From assembly GCA_965212505.1 (NCBI GenBank), contig OZ243123.1, positions 992,001 through 1,056,000 of the forward strand: DNA of 64,000 nt, in the 5' to 3' direction. Numbering within the stretch: position 1 is the first letter of the stretch; each line of letters begins with the position of its first letter. The stretch is from JAHEKO01 sp965212505. GTDB lineage: Bacteria; Acidobacteriota; Thermoanaerobaculia; Multivoradales; JAHEKO01. Shown piece by piece: positions 50,452 to 60,306 of this stretch. Both the position numbers and the translations under genes were made by a program. The notes below the pieces were generated by a model. The model was given only the letters and a program-made list of their open reading frames with translations. It was not told the origin of the DNA and ran no database searches.

Positions 50452-52419
50452 ATGCCCAAAATCTTCATCAGTTACCGTCGCGACGACGCGGGCGGTCACG
50501 CTCGCCATCTCTATGACGAGCTCGCCGAGCGCTACGGCGAGAAGAACGTCTTCATGGACGTGGCGACCCTCGAAGGTGGGGAGCGCTGGGCTGAGCGCAT
50601 CGACGAGTCGATCGCCGAATGCGACGTCTTCCTGGCGCTCATCGGGAAGCGCTGGGTCGATGCCCGGGATGCCGAGGGCAATCGTCGACTCGATGCGCCG
50701 GTGGACTACGTGCGCAAGGAGGTCGCCTCGGGCCTCGGACGCGACGTCCTGGCGATTCCGGTACTTCTCGACGGCACCAAGATGCCGGGGGCGGCCGAGC
50801 TACCCGACGAGATCGACGACCTGACCCAACGCAACGCAGCTCAGTTGAGCTCGGCGAGCTGGGACCACGAACTCGAACTGCTTCTCGAACGACTCCCTCC
50901 ACCGACGAGTCGCTGGTGGCTGCGCGGGGCCGTGGCGGCGACGATCATCACTCTGCTCGCTCTCGGCTACTTCCTCGTTCCCGGCTGGCTGGAGAAACCG
51001 CCCGAGCGGATGAGCGGCATCTTCAACGTAGCGGTGGTCGACTTCGGGGAGCGAAGCGGCCAGGGTTCGGTGGTGCAGGAGTCGGAGGCCGGGCAGTGGA
51101 TCGCCGAGCGGGTCTTCGAAGGGTTGAGCGAGGTCGAGGCGACGCTCTCCGCGGATGGCGATATGCAGGGCGTCGTGGAGATCCGCCGCTTTGATGTGGG
51201 GGTGCGCGGAGCGAGCGACGCCGAAATCGAGAGCTCTCTGTCGGAGCTTGCGGAGAGCTACAACGCGACGCTCGTGATGTACGGGGTTCTCGACCTGGAC
51301 GAGCCACCCTACCGATTTGCACCTTCGATGTACCTGACCCAGGACTTCAATGGTGGCGCAGAGCTGACGGGGGAGGCGACCCTCGGGCGGCCGGTCAGGC
51401 TCTCTCTGCCACTCGACGAGACCGCCGTGGGACGCCAGAATCGACTCAAACTGGCTGAAGAGATGCGCGGTCGGCTCGAGGCGCTTCATCTGGTGACGCT
51501 CGGACTCGCCTACATGCAGATCGACGAGCCCAGCCGGGCGCTCGGGCTCTTCGAGGCGGCAAACGAGGTCGAGGGTTGGAGCGAAGGGAGGGAGGTTGTC
51601 CATCTCTTCCGTGGCTCTGCTCTGATGCTTCTCGACCGACTCCGGGACGCCCGCGACGCGTTTGTCGCGGCGCTCGAGGCCGGCGGGGAGGAATACGACC
51701 GAGGGCTCATGGCGATGGGAAACTTGTTCTTCGCCAACGGAAGCCTCGATCGCGCCGCCGACCTCTATCGACGCGCCTTGGCGGCAAGTCCCTCGGCGCC
51801 GCTGGCGCAGGTAGAGCCCAAGTCTCGGTTCAATCTCGGCCTGACTCTCGCGTTCCAGGCTCGTGGACTCGAGACCCCCTGCGAGGCCGAGGAGGCGGAG
51901 CGGGAGTTGGCGCAGGTGGTCGCCGAATACGACGACCAGCCGACGAGCGACGTCCTGCGCGAGTTGGCCTACAAGGCCGAGTACCAGCGCGGCCTGCTCG
52001 CGCAGGCCTGTGGTGAGGGGCTCGATGAGAGCTCCGAGAGTCGCGCTGCTTATGCCGTCTCGGTCGAGCGGTTGGGAGCTGCCACTCGCCTCGCCGAGCC
52101 GCGCGAGCTGGCGGGAGATGCGGGGCTGCGTGAGGAGCGCCCGTGGCAACACGACCGCTGGCTGGCCTGGCGACTTCTCGGGACCTCTCAGCTGCGCTTG
52201 GCGGAACTCGGAGACGACTCGTTGCGCCCGCCGGCCGTCGAGAGCCTTCGGCGCGTGACGGAGCGCTACGAACGCGCCCTCGGCGACGTGCCCGATCGAG
52301 TCGCGACGGACGCGTACAGAGAACTCGCCCGCGCTCTGGAGCCGTCGGACGCGCCGGAGGCGGACCGTCTCCGAGACTTGGCAGACGAGATCTCGGTGCT
52401 CGCGTCGGATACAGGGTAG
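50452..52419 (+). CDS. TIR-transmembrane-TPR protein
   Basis: The 655-aa protein has a TIR domain (about residues 1-145) starting KIFISYRRDDAGGHARHLYD with FMDVATLEGGERWAERIDE and CDVFLALIGKRW, a single membrane segment near 160-180 (GAVAATIITLLALGYFLV), a middle domain with an AVVDFGERSG start, and TPR-like helices (about 340-640, with GNLFFANGSLDRAADLYRRAL). The TIR domain would be cytosolic and the TPR part extracytoplasmic. NADase activity is not proven. A signalling or sensing role is inferred. Confidence 0.8.
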   Translation: MPKIFISYRRDDAGGHARHLYDELAERYGEKNVFMDVATLEGGERWAERIDESIAECDVFLALIGKRWVDARDAEGNRRLDAPVDYVRKEVASGLGRDVLAIPVLLDGTKMPGAAELPDEIDDLTQRNAAQLSSASWDHELELLLERLPPPTSRWWLRGAVAATIITLLALGYFLVPGWLEKPPERMSGIFNVAVVDFGERSGQGSVVQESEAGQWIAERVFEGLSEVEATLSADGDMQGVVEIRRFDVGVRGASDAEIESSLSELAESYNATLVMYGVLDLDEPPYRFAPSMYLTQDFNGGAELTGEATLGRPVRLSLPLDETAVGRQNRLKLAEEMRGRLEALHLVTLGLAYMQIDEPSRALGLFEAANEVEGWSEGREVVHLFRGSALMLLDRLRDARDAFVAALEAGGEEYDRGLMAMGNLFFANGSLDRAADLYRRALAASPSAPLAQVEPKSRFNLGLTLAFQARGLETPCEAEEAERELAQVVAEYDDQPTSDVLRELAYKAEYQRGLLAQACGEGLDESSESRAAYAVSVERLGAATRLAEPRELAGDAGLREERPWQHDRWLAWRLLGTSQLRLAELGDDSLRPPAVESLRRVTERYERALGDVPDRVATDAYRELARALEPSDAPEADRLRDLADEISVLASDTG

Positions 52420-52459
52420 AGTGGGTCCCAGCTCACCCAGCTTAAGTAGGAGGTGGAGG

Positions 52460-54049
52460 ATGCGAGGGACCGCACGAGTACTCCTGGTGGCGTGGCCTCT
52501 TCTGGCGACCGCCGCCGGCGCGCAGATCGAGTGCCCGCCGAGCGTGGTGGAATTGGTAGAGGCGACGCCGGTGACCGGCAACGGAGCGATCTGCTACCAG
52601 TTTCAGATTCCGGAGGCGAGCCCGTTCGTGCGCTTCGATGTCGACGCCTCGGAGGCCATCGACCTCTACTTCACGGAGGGGGTCGAGCAGTCTCTCAGCG
52701 ATTGGGATCGAGTCAACGCGACGCCGATCGACGGCGACGCCAAGTTCATCCTGCTCGAACCGGAGCCGGGACAGTACACGGTTGCGGTGGCACCCGAGGG
52801 AGGGGCTGCCTCGTACAGTCTGTCGGCGAGCGCCTCGATCGGAGCGGGTGGCGACTCGTCGTTTCTCGTCTGCTCGGACGACGGTGGCTGCAGCGCGGCC
52901 ATCCCGATGATGGCGGCTCCTCAGGCGATTCAACTCGGCTCGTCATTTGGTGATCGTGTGATCCTGCCGTTGACCCTCACTGGCCCGGGCAAGGTCGAGA
53001 TCACCGCGGACTGGTTTGGCTCCGCCCACGAGTTGATTCTGATTCTGGACGGCCCCCGTCGGCCTGATCTGCTGAACCCTTCGCAGTACTACGCGCGCAG
53101 CCTCGGTCAGAGCCCGCTCAAGCTCACCTACAACGTCACCGCCGAGGATCTCGAAGGCGGTAAGCGTTTCCAAGTCAGTCTGGTCAACTTCAGTGGTGGC
53201 GAGGCTTCGGGCGGGATCGACATCAAGACTCCGCCGACCGTTCGCTTCAACTACGTCCATCTGGCGAAGGTCGCGAACCTGAAGCCCCTCGCCCCTGGGC
53301 GATTCAAGCCGATCATCATGCAACCGGCTGAACCCAAGCCGACGACGCCGAAGAAGCCGGTGATTCTGCAGCCCCAGCCTGGTCTGGTCTTGGTCAAGAC
53401 GCAAGACCAGCTCTGTCGCGAGGCGGTGCAGGACAAGATCGCCTGGAACTACGACGGCGCCAAGCGTTGGGCGGACGGCAACCTGGCCAGGCTCTGCAAG
53501 GGCACGAAGAAGGCGTCAGAGCCGGCTCGGTGCTTCCAGCAGGTGATGCACGGCAACCTCAACTGGGGCGGCGGCACGCGTTGGCGGTGGCAGAACGCGA
53601 TCGATCTGTGTGAGGGCACCAGCAGTGCGTCGCGCACCATTCGCTGCTTCACCGCGAACATCGAGCGCGGCCGCCCGTGGAAAGACGCGATCGGGACTTG
53701 CAACCCGCTTCGGATAGCGGTTCCCCCGGCAAAGACGCCGGAGCAGGTCTGCCGGGAGGCGGTTCAGGACAAGATCGCCTGGAACTACGACGGCGCCAAG
53801 CGCTGGGCCGAGAACAACCTGAGTCGCCTCTGCAAGGGAACGACCCAGGGTTCGGAGCCCGCGCGATGCTTCCAGCGCGCTATGCACGGGGGGCTCAACT
53901 GGGGTGGCGGCACGCGCTGGCAGTGGCAGAACGCGCTCGATCTCTGCGAGAGGACGAGTAGCGCGGCTCGCACCATCGACTGCTTCACCGCGAACATCAA
54001 GCGCGGGCGGCCGTGGAGAGATGCGATCCAGGCTTGTGGGGCGCGATAG
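52460..54049 (+). CDS. Secreted protein with two Cys/Trp repeats
   Basis: GGAGG precedes the ATG at 52460. The 529-aa protein has a signal peptide (VLLVAWPLLATAAGA), a beta-rich domain resembling pre-peptidase C-terminal modules (about 20-150), a second beta domain, a Pro/Lys linker (about 280-315), and two near-identical repeats of about 100 residues (from about 318 and 433). Each repeat carries C-R-E-A-V-Q-D-K-I-A-W-N-Y, then R-L-C-K-G-T, A-R-C-F-Q, L-N-W-G-G-G-T-R-W and R-P-W. Sugar or surface binding is possible; no function is known to me. Confidence 0.72.
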   Translation: MRGTARVLLVAWPLLATAAGAQIECPPSVVELVEATPVTGNGAICYQFQIPEASPFVRFDVDASEAIDLYFTEGVEQSLSDWDRVNATPIDGDAKFILLEPEPGQYTVAVAPEGGAASYSLSASASIGAGGDSSFLVCSDDGGCSAAIPMMAAPQAIQLGSSFGDRVILPLTLTGPGKVEITADWFGSAHELILILDGPRRPDLLNPSQYYARSLGQSPLKLTYNVTAEDLEGGKRFQVSLVNFSGGEASGGIDIKTPPTVRFNYVHLAKVANLKPLAPGRFKPIIMQPAEPKPTTPKKPVILQPQPGLVLVKTQDQLCREAVQDKIAWNYDGAKRWADGNLARLCKGTKKASEPARCFQQVMHGNLNWGGGTRWRWQNAIDLCEGTSSASRTIRCFTANIERGRPWKDAIGTCNPLRIAVPPAKTPEQVCREAVQDKIAWNYDGAKRWAENNLSRLCKGTTQGSEPARCFQRAMHGGLNWGGGTRWQWQNALDLCERTSSAARTIDCFTANIKRGRPWRDAIQACGAR

Positions 54050-54144
54050 AACTGTCGGTGGTCGCGCAAGCGGCCATTCGCTTTTGATGACGTGATTTCC
54101 AGCTCCGCGGCGATAGCCGGTTCGGAGCCGAAAGAGGGTGTCGT

Positions 54145-56097
54145 ATGTGGAGCCGAGCGTCTATTGTCTTTGGAAAGCTGCTGGTTGTCGCGACCGCGGT
54201 GGGAGCCATCGAGGCGCCGGTCGGAGTTTCGCCTGGGGTCCCAACCGGTCCGGCGACTCCAGCCGTCGGCTGTCCAACCTTCAGTTGGAGTTCGGTCGAC
54301 GGGGCCACCGACTATGAGCTCGTGGTCTATTCGGCGGCGCCAAACGGTGTCGGTGGAGAGCTCGCTTCGCCGGTTCTCCGACATGCGATCGGAGCCCGCG
54401 CCCTCTCCTGGTCGGTCCCCTCTGACGCCTGTCTCGACGGTTCTGCGACCTACGCCTGGAGCGTGAGGGCCCATGGGACAGGCGTGGACAGCGACTGGTC
54501 GCAAGCGCTCCTGTTTGGCGTGTCTGCGACGCCGACGCGTGCAGAGGTTACGCGCGCGCTCGAAGTGTTGGAGCGCTACGTCGATTCGGGAGGAGAGCTT
54601 GGGGACCCGCTGCCTGGGCCGCGAGCGGACGACGCGACGACTCGCCGAGACGTCGAAACGCTGCCGGAGCGCGGTAAGAGAGGCGTGTTGGAGGCGGTCG
54701 ATCCGATGCGTTCGAACTCGCTGGGGCCCGAGCCTGGAGGAGGGCAGCCGCTACCGCCGCCGGACTACGCGTTGTCGATCGACAAGGACCTCGGGCTCGG
54801 GGGGTACATCTTCCAGAACGGCAAACATCTTCTTCACACGGCGGGTGGCACCTTCGACGAGAACACGGCAGTGGGCCTCTACGCGCTGTCGAACCTGGTG
54901 CCCAGCTTTGTCGGCGTAGAGGGCTCGGAGAACACGGCGTTGGGGTTTGCGGCCCTAGAAGCACTCGAGTTCGGGGACGACAACACCGCGGTCGGCGCAG
55001 AGGCGCTCAGAAACGCTACGGGGGATGACAACACCGGCATCGGTTCGAGAGCACTCGTGGGCCTGACAAGCGGCTTTGGCAATACAGCTGTCGGCTCTCT
55101 CGCCCTTGCCAACAATACAGAGGGCCATTCGAACACGGCTGTTGGGAAGTGGGCCTTGATCGCGACGACGACTGGAGTTTCGAACGTGGCAGTCGGGACA
55201 TACAGCCTGAGGAAGAACAAGACCGGTCACTCCAACATCGCGGTCGGCAACAAGGCTCTGAACGACCTCGAGCTGGGCGTCGAGAACGTGGCGATCGGCC
55301 ACAAATCGATGCGCTCGAGCTATAAGGCCGACTACAACGTCGCAGTGGGTCCGCGCGCCCACCAGAATGCGTTCGATGCAAACTGGAACGTTGCCATTGG
55401 CACTCGCGCTCTCTACAACGGAGCACTCGCCAACACCAACGTTGCACTAGGCGGCTACGCACTTCGAGCGACCAGGGCCGGCGGTGGGAACATCGCGGTG
55501 GGTTTCGAAGCGGGTTCCATGAACATCGACGGCTCGAACAACGTGTTCATCGACCACGAGGGTTTCCCCGGCGACGGCGCCACACCGCAGAACAGCGTGA
55601 TTCGCCTCGGTTCGGACCAGGATCTGACGTTTATCGCCGGTATTCGAGGCACGACCACCAGCGTGCCCGACGCCGTTGCGGTGATGATCGACAGCGCCGG
55701 CCAGCTCGGAACGATCAGCTCGTCGCGTGCGAAGAAGCGCGACATTCGCGAGGTCGGCGATCTGTCACGACGCCTGCTGGCTCTCGAGCCGGTGGCGTTT
55801 CGCTATCGACAGAACGTGCAGGGAAAGCTCGAGGCGCCGCTCGAGTTCGGCCTGGTGGCCGAAGAGGTCGCCGAGGTCTTCCCGGAGTTGGTCGTACTGG
55901 ACGCGTCGGGCCGCCCCGAGACGGTCAAGTATCACTTGCTCTCGTCGTTGCTATTGAACGAACTCCAGCGTCAGCAACGGACAGTGCAAGCGCACACGGT
56001 CGTGCTGGCGTTCGGTCTGGTGGTGGCGCTCGCGCTTGCTCTCGGATTCTGGCGAGCGCGGAGGCCCGAACTGTTCGTAGCTGGAGTCGGTCGGTGA
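54145..56097 (+). CDS. S74-type protein with FN3-like N-terminus and C-terminal membrane anchor
   Basis: The 650-aa protein has a signal-like start, an FN3-like domain (CPTFSWSSVDGATDYELVV, about 40-130), a linker, then about fifteen N-T-A-V-G-x3-A-L-type repeats (about 230-450), an S74 intramolecular-chaperone domain (SSSRAKKRDIREVGD, FGLVAEEVAEVFPELVV) and a membrane helix (VVLAFGLVVALALALGFW) near the end. The final anchor distinguishes it from the 44942 homologue. It is probably a trimeric surface protein. Confidence 0.82.
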   Translation: MWSRASIVFGKLLVVATAVGAIEAPVGVSPGVPTGPATPAVGCPTFSWSSVDGATDYELVVYSAAPNGVGGELASPVLRHAIGARALSWSVPSDACLDGSATYAWSVRAHGTGVDSDWSQALLFGVSATPTRAEVTRALEVLERYVDSGGELGDPLPGPRADDATTRRDVETLPERGKRGVLEAVDPMRSNSLGPEPGGGQPLPPPDYALSIDKDLGLGGYIFQNGKHLLHTAGGTFDENTAVGLYALSNLVPSFVGVEGSENTALGFAALEALEFGDDNTAVGAEALRNATGDDNTGIGSRALVGLTSGFGNTAVGSLALANNTEGHSNTAVGKWALIATTTGVSNVAVGTYSLRKNKTGHSNIAVGNKALNDLELGVENVAIGHKSMRSSYKADYNVAVGPRAHQNAFDANWNVAIGTRALYNGALANTNVALGGYALRATRAGGGNIAVGFEAGSMNIDGSNNVFIDHEGFPGDGATPQNSVIRLGSDQDLTFIAGIRGTTTSVPDAVAVMIDSAGQLGTISSSRAKKRDIREVGDLSRRLLALEPVAFRYRQNVQGKLEAPLEFGLVAEEVAEVFPELVVLDASGRPETVKYHLLSSLLLNELQRQQRTVQAHTVVLAFGLVVALALALGFWRARRPELFVAGVGR

Positions 56098-56119
56098 GCC
56101 GCGAGGTACCTCGAGACGT

Positions 56120-56851
56120 CTACGCTCGGGGTGCCAACCAACCCCCGTCAGCCTGAAGCGGCTCGTCGCTCACCGCCTCCGCGACCGCGTATTTGGCTAG
56201 CAGCCGAGTCGAGTCGAGCGTCGGCAGCGACGAGTTCTCCGGTGTGACGATCAGCGGAATCTCGGTGCAGCCGAGGATGACGCACTCGGCACCACGGTCG
56301 CGGAGTCTGTCGATCTCGCGCAGATAGTCGGCGACCGTCTCCGGTCGGAAGACGCTCTGGCAGAGCTCTTCGAAGATGGCTGCGTTCAACGGCTCTCGGG
56401 CGTCCTCGGCTGGAATGAGTCGCTCCATTCCCCGCCGCTCGAGTGCACGAGCGTAGACCGGGCCGGTCATGGTCCAGCGGGTGCCGAGAAGGCCGACTCG
56501 CTTCCAGCCGTTCACCGCGATCTCCTGACAGACCACCTCGGCGATGTGGAGGCCGGGGAGGGGCAGTTCACTCGCGATCTTCTCGAGCACGATGTGAGCG
56601 GTGTTGTCGGGACAGACGTAGAAGTCGGCGCCGGCGTCGGCGACCTGCTGCACACCGGCCGCCAGATGGGGTGCCACCGCGTCGTAGTCGTCGTTCTCCC
56701 AACCGGCCATGCTGAGCCCCATCGGGATAGCGCTCATTGCGATGGTCGGGTGGAGATGCGGGCCGAGGTGAGTTGCGCCTTCGCGACAGGCGGTCAGGAA
56801 ACAGAGAGCGCCGCCTTCGAAGCTGTGCGCGGCGATGCCGATCGTCTTCAT
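56120..56851 (-). CDS. Aspartate/glutamate racemase-family enzyme
   Basis: The 243-aa protein has the two catalytic Cys of PLP-independent racemases: Cys80 in V-C-P-D-N-T-A-H and Cys195 in I-L-G-C-T-E-I-P-L. The length fits aspartate/glutamate or hydantoin racemases. The substrate is not certain. The ATG has no Shine-Dalgarno, and a TAAAGT box ends 7 nt before it, as for ispF and ubiE. Confidence 0.82.
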   Translation of the reverse strand: MKTIGIAAHSFEGGALCFLTACREGATHLGPHLHPTIAMSAIPMGLSMAGWENDDYDAVAPHLAAGVQQVADAGADFYVCPDNTAHIVLEKIASELPLPGLHIAEVVCQEIAVNGWKRVGLLGTRWTMTGPVYARALERRGMERLIPAEDAREPLNAAIFEELCQSVFRPETVADYLREIDRLRDRGAECVILGCTEIPLIVTPENSSLPTLDSTRLLAKYAVAEAVSDEPLQADGGWLAPRA

Positions 56852-57001
56852 GCCGGGGACTTTAGTCCTCGCGAGTGGCTGCGTCGACCTGTGAGGGATG
56901 GCCTGCGCGCTGACCTCACTGGAAAGGCAAGGCCTTGGCCCGAGCGTTCGCCTCGTTGCGACAAGCTCCGAGATGGCGGGGAACAGTTAGAAGGAGCCTG
57001 C

Positions 57002-58480
57002 TCAAGAGGGGCCAGCCCGGAACTCGCGGACTTGTTGCTGCAACTCCTCGAGTGCGTCGTTCAGCCTGTCGAGCTGCGCCTCCCGTCGGTCGAGCGTGTC
57101 CTCGAGCCTGCGCAGCGAATCGTCGCGCCGTTGCAGTTCACCCTGGAGTGCCTTGACGGCGGCGAGCGCAACGCCGGCGACGTCGGACGGTGAGAGGTGG
57201 CGCCCGTCCTGTCCAAGGCCGAAGCTGCGATGGAAGTCCTCAGCAAGGGGGCCGAGATGCCGCACCCTGCTCGCGTCGGCCTCGTAGCTCCAGCGGAAGA
57301 GTTCAATCTCTTCGAGAGTCTCGAGCAGTTCGGCACTGACGACGGGCTCGAGGTCGCGCTTGATCTTTGCGCTCGAGCCGACCCGAAAGTCACCGTCGAC
57401 GATCAGCCCACCGTCGACGTGCAGTTTCTCCTCAGGCTGTGACAAGCCGATACCGACATCTCCGGTTCCCGTGATGAAGAAGCTGTCCTCCGGAGCGCCG
57501 GTGTCGATCCGAAACGGAACGGTCAGTGCGTTCACGTCTTCGATGACAAAGCGGCTCTCGTTGGCTCGTATGTCCCAAGTCTGTGTCAAGAAGCCTCCAC
57601 TCCCATCCTGCTCGAGCCGAAGCGAGGGTGTGTCGCTGGTCTTGACGTGAATCGCCCGCGCGGGGGTGGCCGTGCCGATGCCGATCGCGGTGTTGCGAGA
57701 ATCTGCCTCGTCTCCTGCGATAACGAAGGCGTCACTCTTGGTACCGGGCGTGATGCGGAAGGGGATACGGGTCGTCTCGACATCTTCGACGGCGAAGAAC
57801 TCGTCCAGGCCGTCGTTGACGAGGATTCTCCAGTCGTGCGTGGGAAAGCTGGCGCTGCTGGAGTCCTCGAAGAGGATTCCGAGTCGCGTGTCCTCGAGTT
57901 TCAGGTCGTCGCTCCCGAAGACCTCACCGTTCGTGCACCCGAAGCCGCCCACGCAGAGATTGCCCTGAACGATGACATCGTCCGCGATCACGTCGTCCTG
58001 CGGCTCGGGATGATTCGGTTCGTGCTCCTCGAGACCAGAGCCCCGCAGGACGCCGCCGATGAGCGCGAAGCCTCCCGACATCCTCAAGTCGCCACTGGGT
58101 AACAGCCCACTGCGTCGTAGGTGGGCACGGTCTCCCGCGTCGCCTGTGCTCTGCACCTCCTCGAGCGCGCTTCGGGCGCTCTCGGAGAGCACCGGGAGCA
58201 AGTCCAGCTCGTAGGCGTATCTGCCGTCCGGAAGGGGTTGGCCGTCGGCAGTCATGAGGGCGAACCGAAGTGTCTGTGCCGGGGAGAATTCTTGGGCGAT
58301 GAAGAGACCGTCCGGGCCGCGAAGGCTCAGCGTCGCGCGTTCGAACGGGACGTTCACGTGCCAACTCAAGACGCTGGACTCGCCCGAGAGCGAGGCCGGC
58401 TCCGCGGCTGACAGCGAGCTCGACAGGATGAGTAGTGAGATCGAGAGGGCGAGCGAGAGAGTTCGTGGCACCTGGGTCAT
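57002..58480 (-). CDS. S74-type exported protein, tandem family member 1
   Basis: The ATG at 58480 gives 492 aa with a signal peptide (LSLALSISLLILSSSLSA). An N-terminal beta domain (about 20-170) is followed by a tail-fibre-like region with C-V-G-G-F-G-C-T-N-G, HDWRILVNDGLDEFFAVEDVE and AIGIGTATPARAIHV segments, then the S74 chaperone (SSAKIKRDLEPVVSAELL, RHLGPLAEDFHRSF) and a C-terminal coiled coil. It is homologous to the next two genes but lacks the N-T-A-V-G repeats. Confidence 0.8.
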   Translation of the reverse strand: MTQVPRTLSLALSISLLILSSSLSAAEPASLSGESSVLSWHVNVPFERATLSLRGPDGLFIAQEFSPAQTLRFALMTADGQPLPDGRYAYELDLLPVLSESARSALEEVQSTGDAGDRAHLRRSGLLPSGDLRMSGGFALIGGVLRGSGLEEHEPNHPEPQDDVIADDVIVQGNLCVGGFGCTNGEVFGSDDLKLEDTRLGILFEDSSSASFPTHDWRILVNDGLDEFFAVEDVETTRIPFRITPGTKSDAFVIAGDEADSRNTAIGIGTATPARAIHVKTSDTPSLRLEQDGSGGFLTQTWDIRANESRFVIEDVNALTVPFRIDTGAPEDSFFITGTGDVGIGLSQPEEKLHVDGGLIVDGDFRVGSSAKIKRDLEPVVSAELLETLEEIELFRWSYEADASRVRHLGPLAEDFHRSFGLGQDGRHLSPSDVAGVALAAVKALQGELQRRDDSLRRLEDTLDRREAQLDRLNDALEELQQQVREFRAGPS

Positions 58481-58800
58481 CTCCCATGAGGGCGATCGAC
58501 CGGCGCCCCGTCCACGGGCTCGTTCAGATCGATCTGGGGCGAATGCCTTTGCGAGTCGGGTGGGTCGACCACTCGCCGGCATCGGAAGTGGCTTGGCGGA
58601 CGCCCACGAGTCTACCGTCCCTCCGGTGTCGCGCGGCGATCGCGGCACTCGACATCACTCTGACTAGGTCGCTCTTCGCCCCGCGGATGACACGTTGCGC
58701 CGCTCGCCAGCCGAGCGTGGGAGTCACCGTGCTGAAGGACTCGACTCGACTGGCAACGGCGCTAGGGGGGCGTCGTGCGATGGCCCCGCGTGTTCTCTTC
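58481..58800. other. 320-nt spacer between two S74-type genes
   Basis: No gene is recognised. The spacer presumably contains the 5' leader and promoter of the 58480 gene, but it lacks the 19-bp element found before the 60276 and 61905 genes. Confidence 0.4.
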
Positions 58801-60276
58801 TCAGTGCGCCGGGTTGTTCGCGCGCGCATCGACCTGGCGCTGGAGCTCTTCCAGACGACTGGTCAACTCGTCGAGACGTTCGTCGCGCCGACCGAGAGCG
58901 TTCTCCAGTTCGCGCATCGAGGCGTCGCGAAGAACCAGTTCGCCCTGAAGAGCCTGCACTGCCGCGAGCGCAACCCCTGCGACATCGGCCGGAGAGACGT
59001 GACGTTCGTCATGCCCGAGGTGGAAGCTCGCGTAGAAGTCTTCGGCGAGCGGACCGAGGTGCCGGGTCTTGTTCGGGTCGGTCTTGTAGTTCCAGCGGAA
59101 GAGCTCGAGCGCCGCGACCGTTTCCAGGAGCTCAGCGTGAGCGACGGGCTCGATGTTCTCCTTGCGCTTGCCGCTCGAGCTGATCCGCAGGTCGCCGTCG
59201 ACGACGAGTCCGCCGGCAATGTGCAGGGTGTCTTCGGGTTCGTCCATACCGATGCCGATGTCTCCGCTTTCGCTCATGAAGAAGCTGTCTTCCGGGGCGC
59301 CGGAGCGAATCTCGAAGGGGATCACCTGAGCCGTTGCATCCCAGAAGTACAGCCGAAGCTCGTTGGCCTTGAGGTCCCATGTCTGGGCTTCGAAGCCCTG
59401 ACTCCCGTCCTGCTCGAGTCGAAGTGCGGGCGTGTCGCCGTTGACCACGTGAATCGGCTCTTCCGGGACCGCCGTGCCAAGACCGACATGGGTGTTGCTG
59501 ACGCCGCCATCCGGGTCTCCCGCGATGACAAAGGCGTCTGCCTTGGTGTTCGGGGTGATGCGGAAGGGGGTCCGGCTCGTCTCGACGTCTTCGATGGCGA
59601 AGAAGTTGTCGATGCCGTCGTTGACCAGAATACGCCAGTCGTGGGTTGGGAAACCCTGGCCGCTCGTGTCTTCGAAGAGAATGCCGAGTCGGTTGTCCTC
59701 GAGCTTGATGTTGTCCGAGCCAAAGGTCTCGCCATCGGTGCAGTTGATGCTGCCGACGCAGAGGTTCGACTGCACAATCAAATCCGTGGCCACCACGTCG
59801 TCTAGCGGCTCGGGACTAGATGACGGAGCTTCCTCGAGGTCGGCGCCCTGGATCGCTCCGTCCTTTAAGGTAAAGCCACCGGAAACCTGCGTGTTGCCGC
59901 TTGGCAGCAAGCCACTCGCCCGGAGGCGTGCCCGCTCGCTGTCGTCGCCGGTTCGGCGCAGCTGGTGGAGCGCCTCGCGGGCCGGCCCCGACAGGACCGG
60001 CCGGAAGTTCAGTTCCCAGGCGTACCTGCCGTCGCGGAGCGGTCCCCCGTCAGCGGTGAGGGGGTCGAGCCGGAGTGTCTGAGCGGGTGCAAATTCTTGG
60101 CGAATGAAGAGGTTCCCAGGACCGCGAAGGGTGAGGGTAGCGCTTTCGAACGGCACCTTTACGTGCCAGGTGAAGCCGCCCGCCTCGGTGGACAACTCGG
60201 CCGGTTCACCGGCGGCCAGGGAGGTGGATACGAGGAGCAGGGATGTCGAGAGAACAAGGATGGGGATTCGCTGCAT
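58801..60276 (-). CDS. S74-type exported protein, tandem family member 2
   Basis: GGAGG precedes the ATG at 60276. The 491-aa protein has a signal peptide (PILVLSTSLLLVSTSLAA), a beta domain, a tail-fibre-like region (THDWRILVNDGIDNFFAIED) and an S74 chaperone domain. From the GGLVVDGDLRISSSGK segment to the DVAGVALAAVQALQ segment it is almost identical to the next gene, pointing to gene conversion or recent duplication of the C-terminal part. A coiled coil ends the protein. Confidence 0.82.
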   Translation of the reverse strand: MQRIPILVLSTSLLLVSTSLAAGEPAELSTEAGGFTWHVKVPFESATLTLRGPGNLFIRQEFAPAQTLRLDPLTADGGPLRDGRYAWELNFRPVLSGPAREALHQLRRTGDDSERARLRASGLLPSGNTQVSGGFTLKDGAIQGADLEEAPSSSPEPLDDVVATDLIVQSNLCVGSINCTDGETFGSDNIKLEDNRLGILFEDTSGQGFPTHDWRILVNDGIDNFFAIEDVETSRTPFRITPNTKADAFVIAGDPDGGVSNTHVGLGTAVPEEPIHVVNGDTPALRLEQDGSQGFEAQTWDLKANELRLYFWDATAQVIPFEIRSGAPEDSFFMSESGDIGIGMDEPEDTLHIAGGLVVDGDLRISSSGKRKENIEPVAHAELLETVAALELFRWNYKTDPNKTRHLGPLAEDFYASFHLGHDERHVSPADVAGVALAAVQALQGELVLRDASMRELENALGRRDERLDELTSRLEELQRQVDARANNPAH

Positions 60277-60306
60277 AGTGGTCACCTCCGAGTGAGTTGT
60301 TGATTG

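Noticed and set aside
50800..52581. 593-aa frame antisense to the TIR-TPR gene
   Set aside because: It is fully covered by a gene with clear TIR and TPR signatures on the other strand; composition is typical of antisense frames at high GC.
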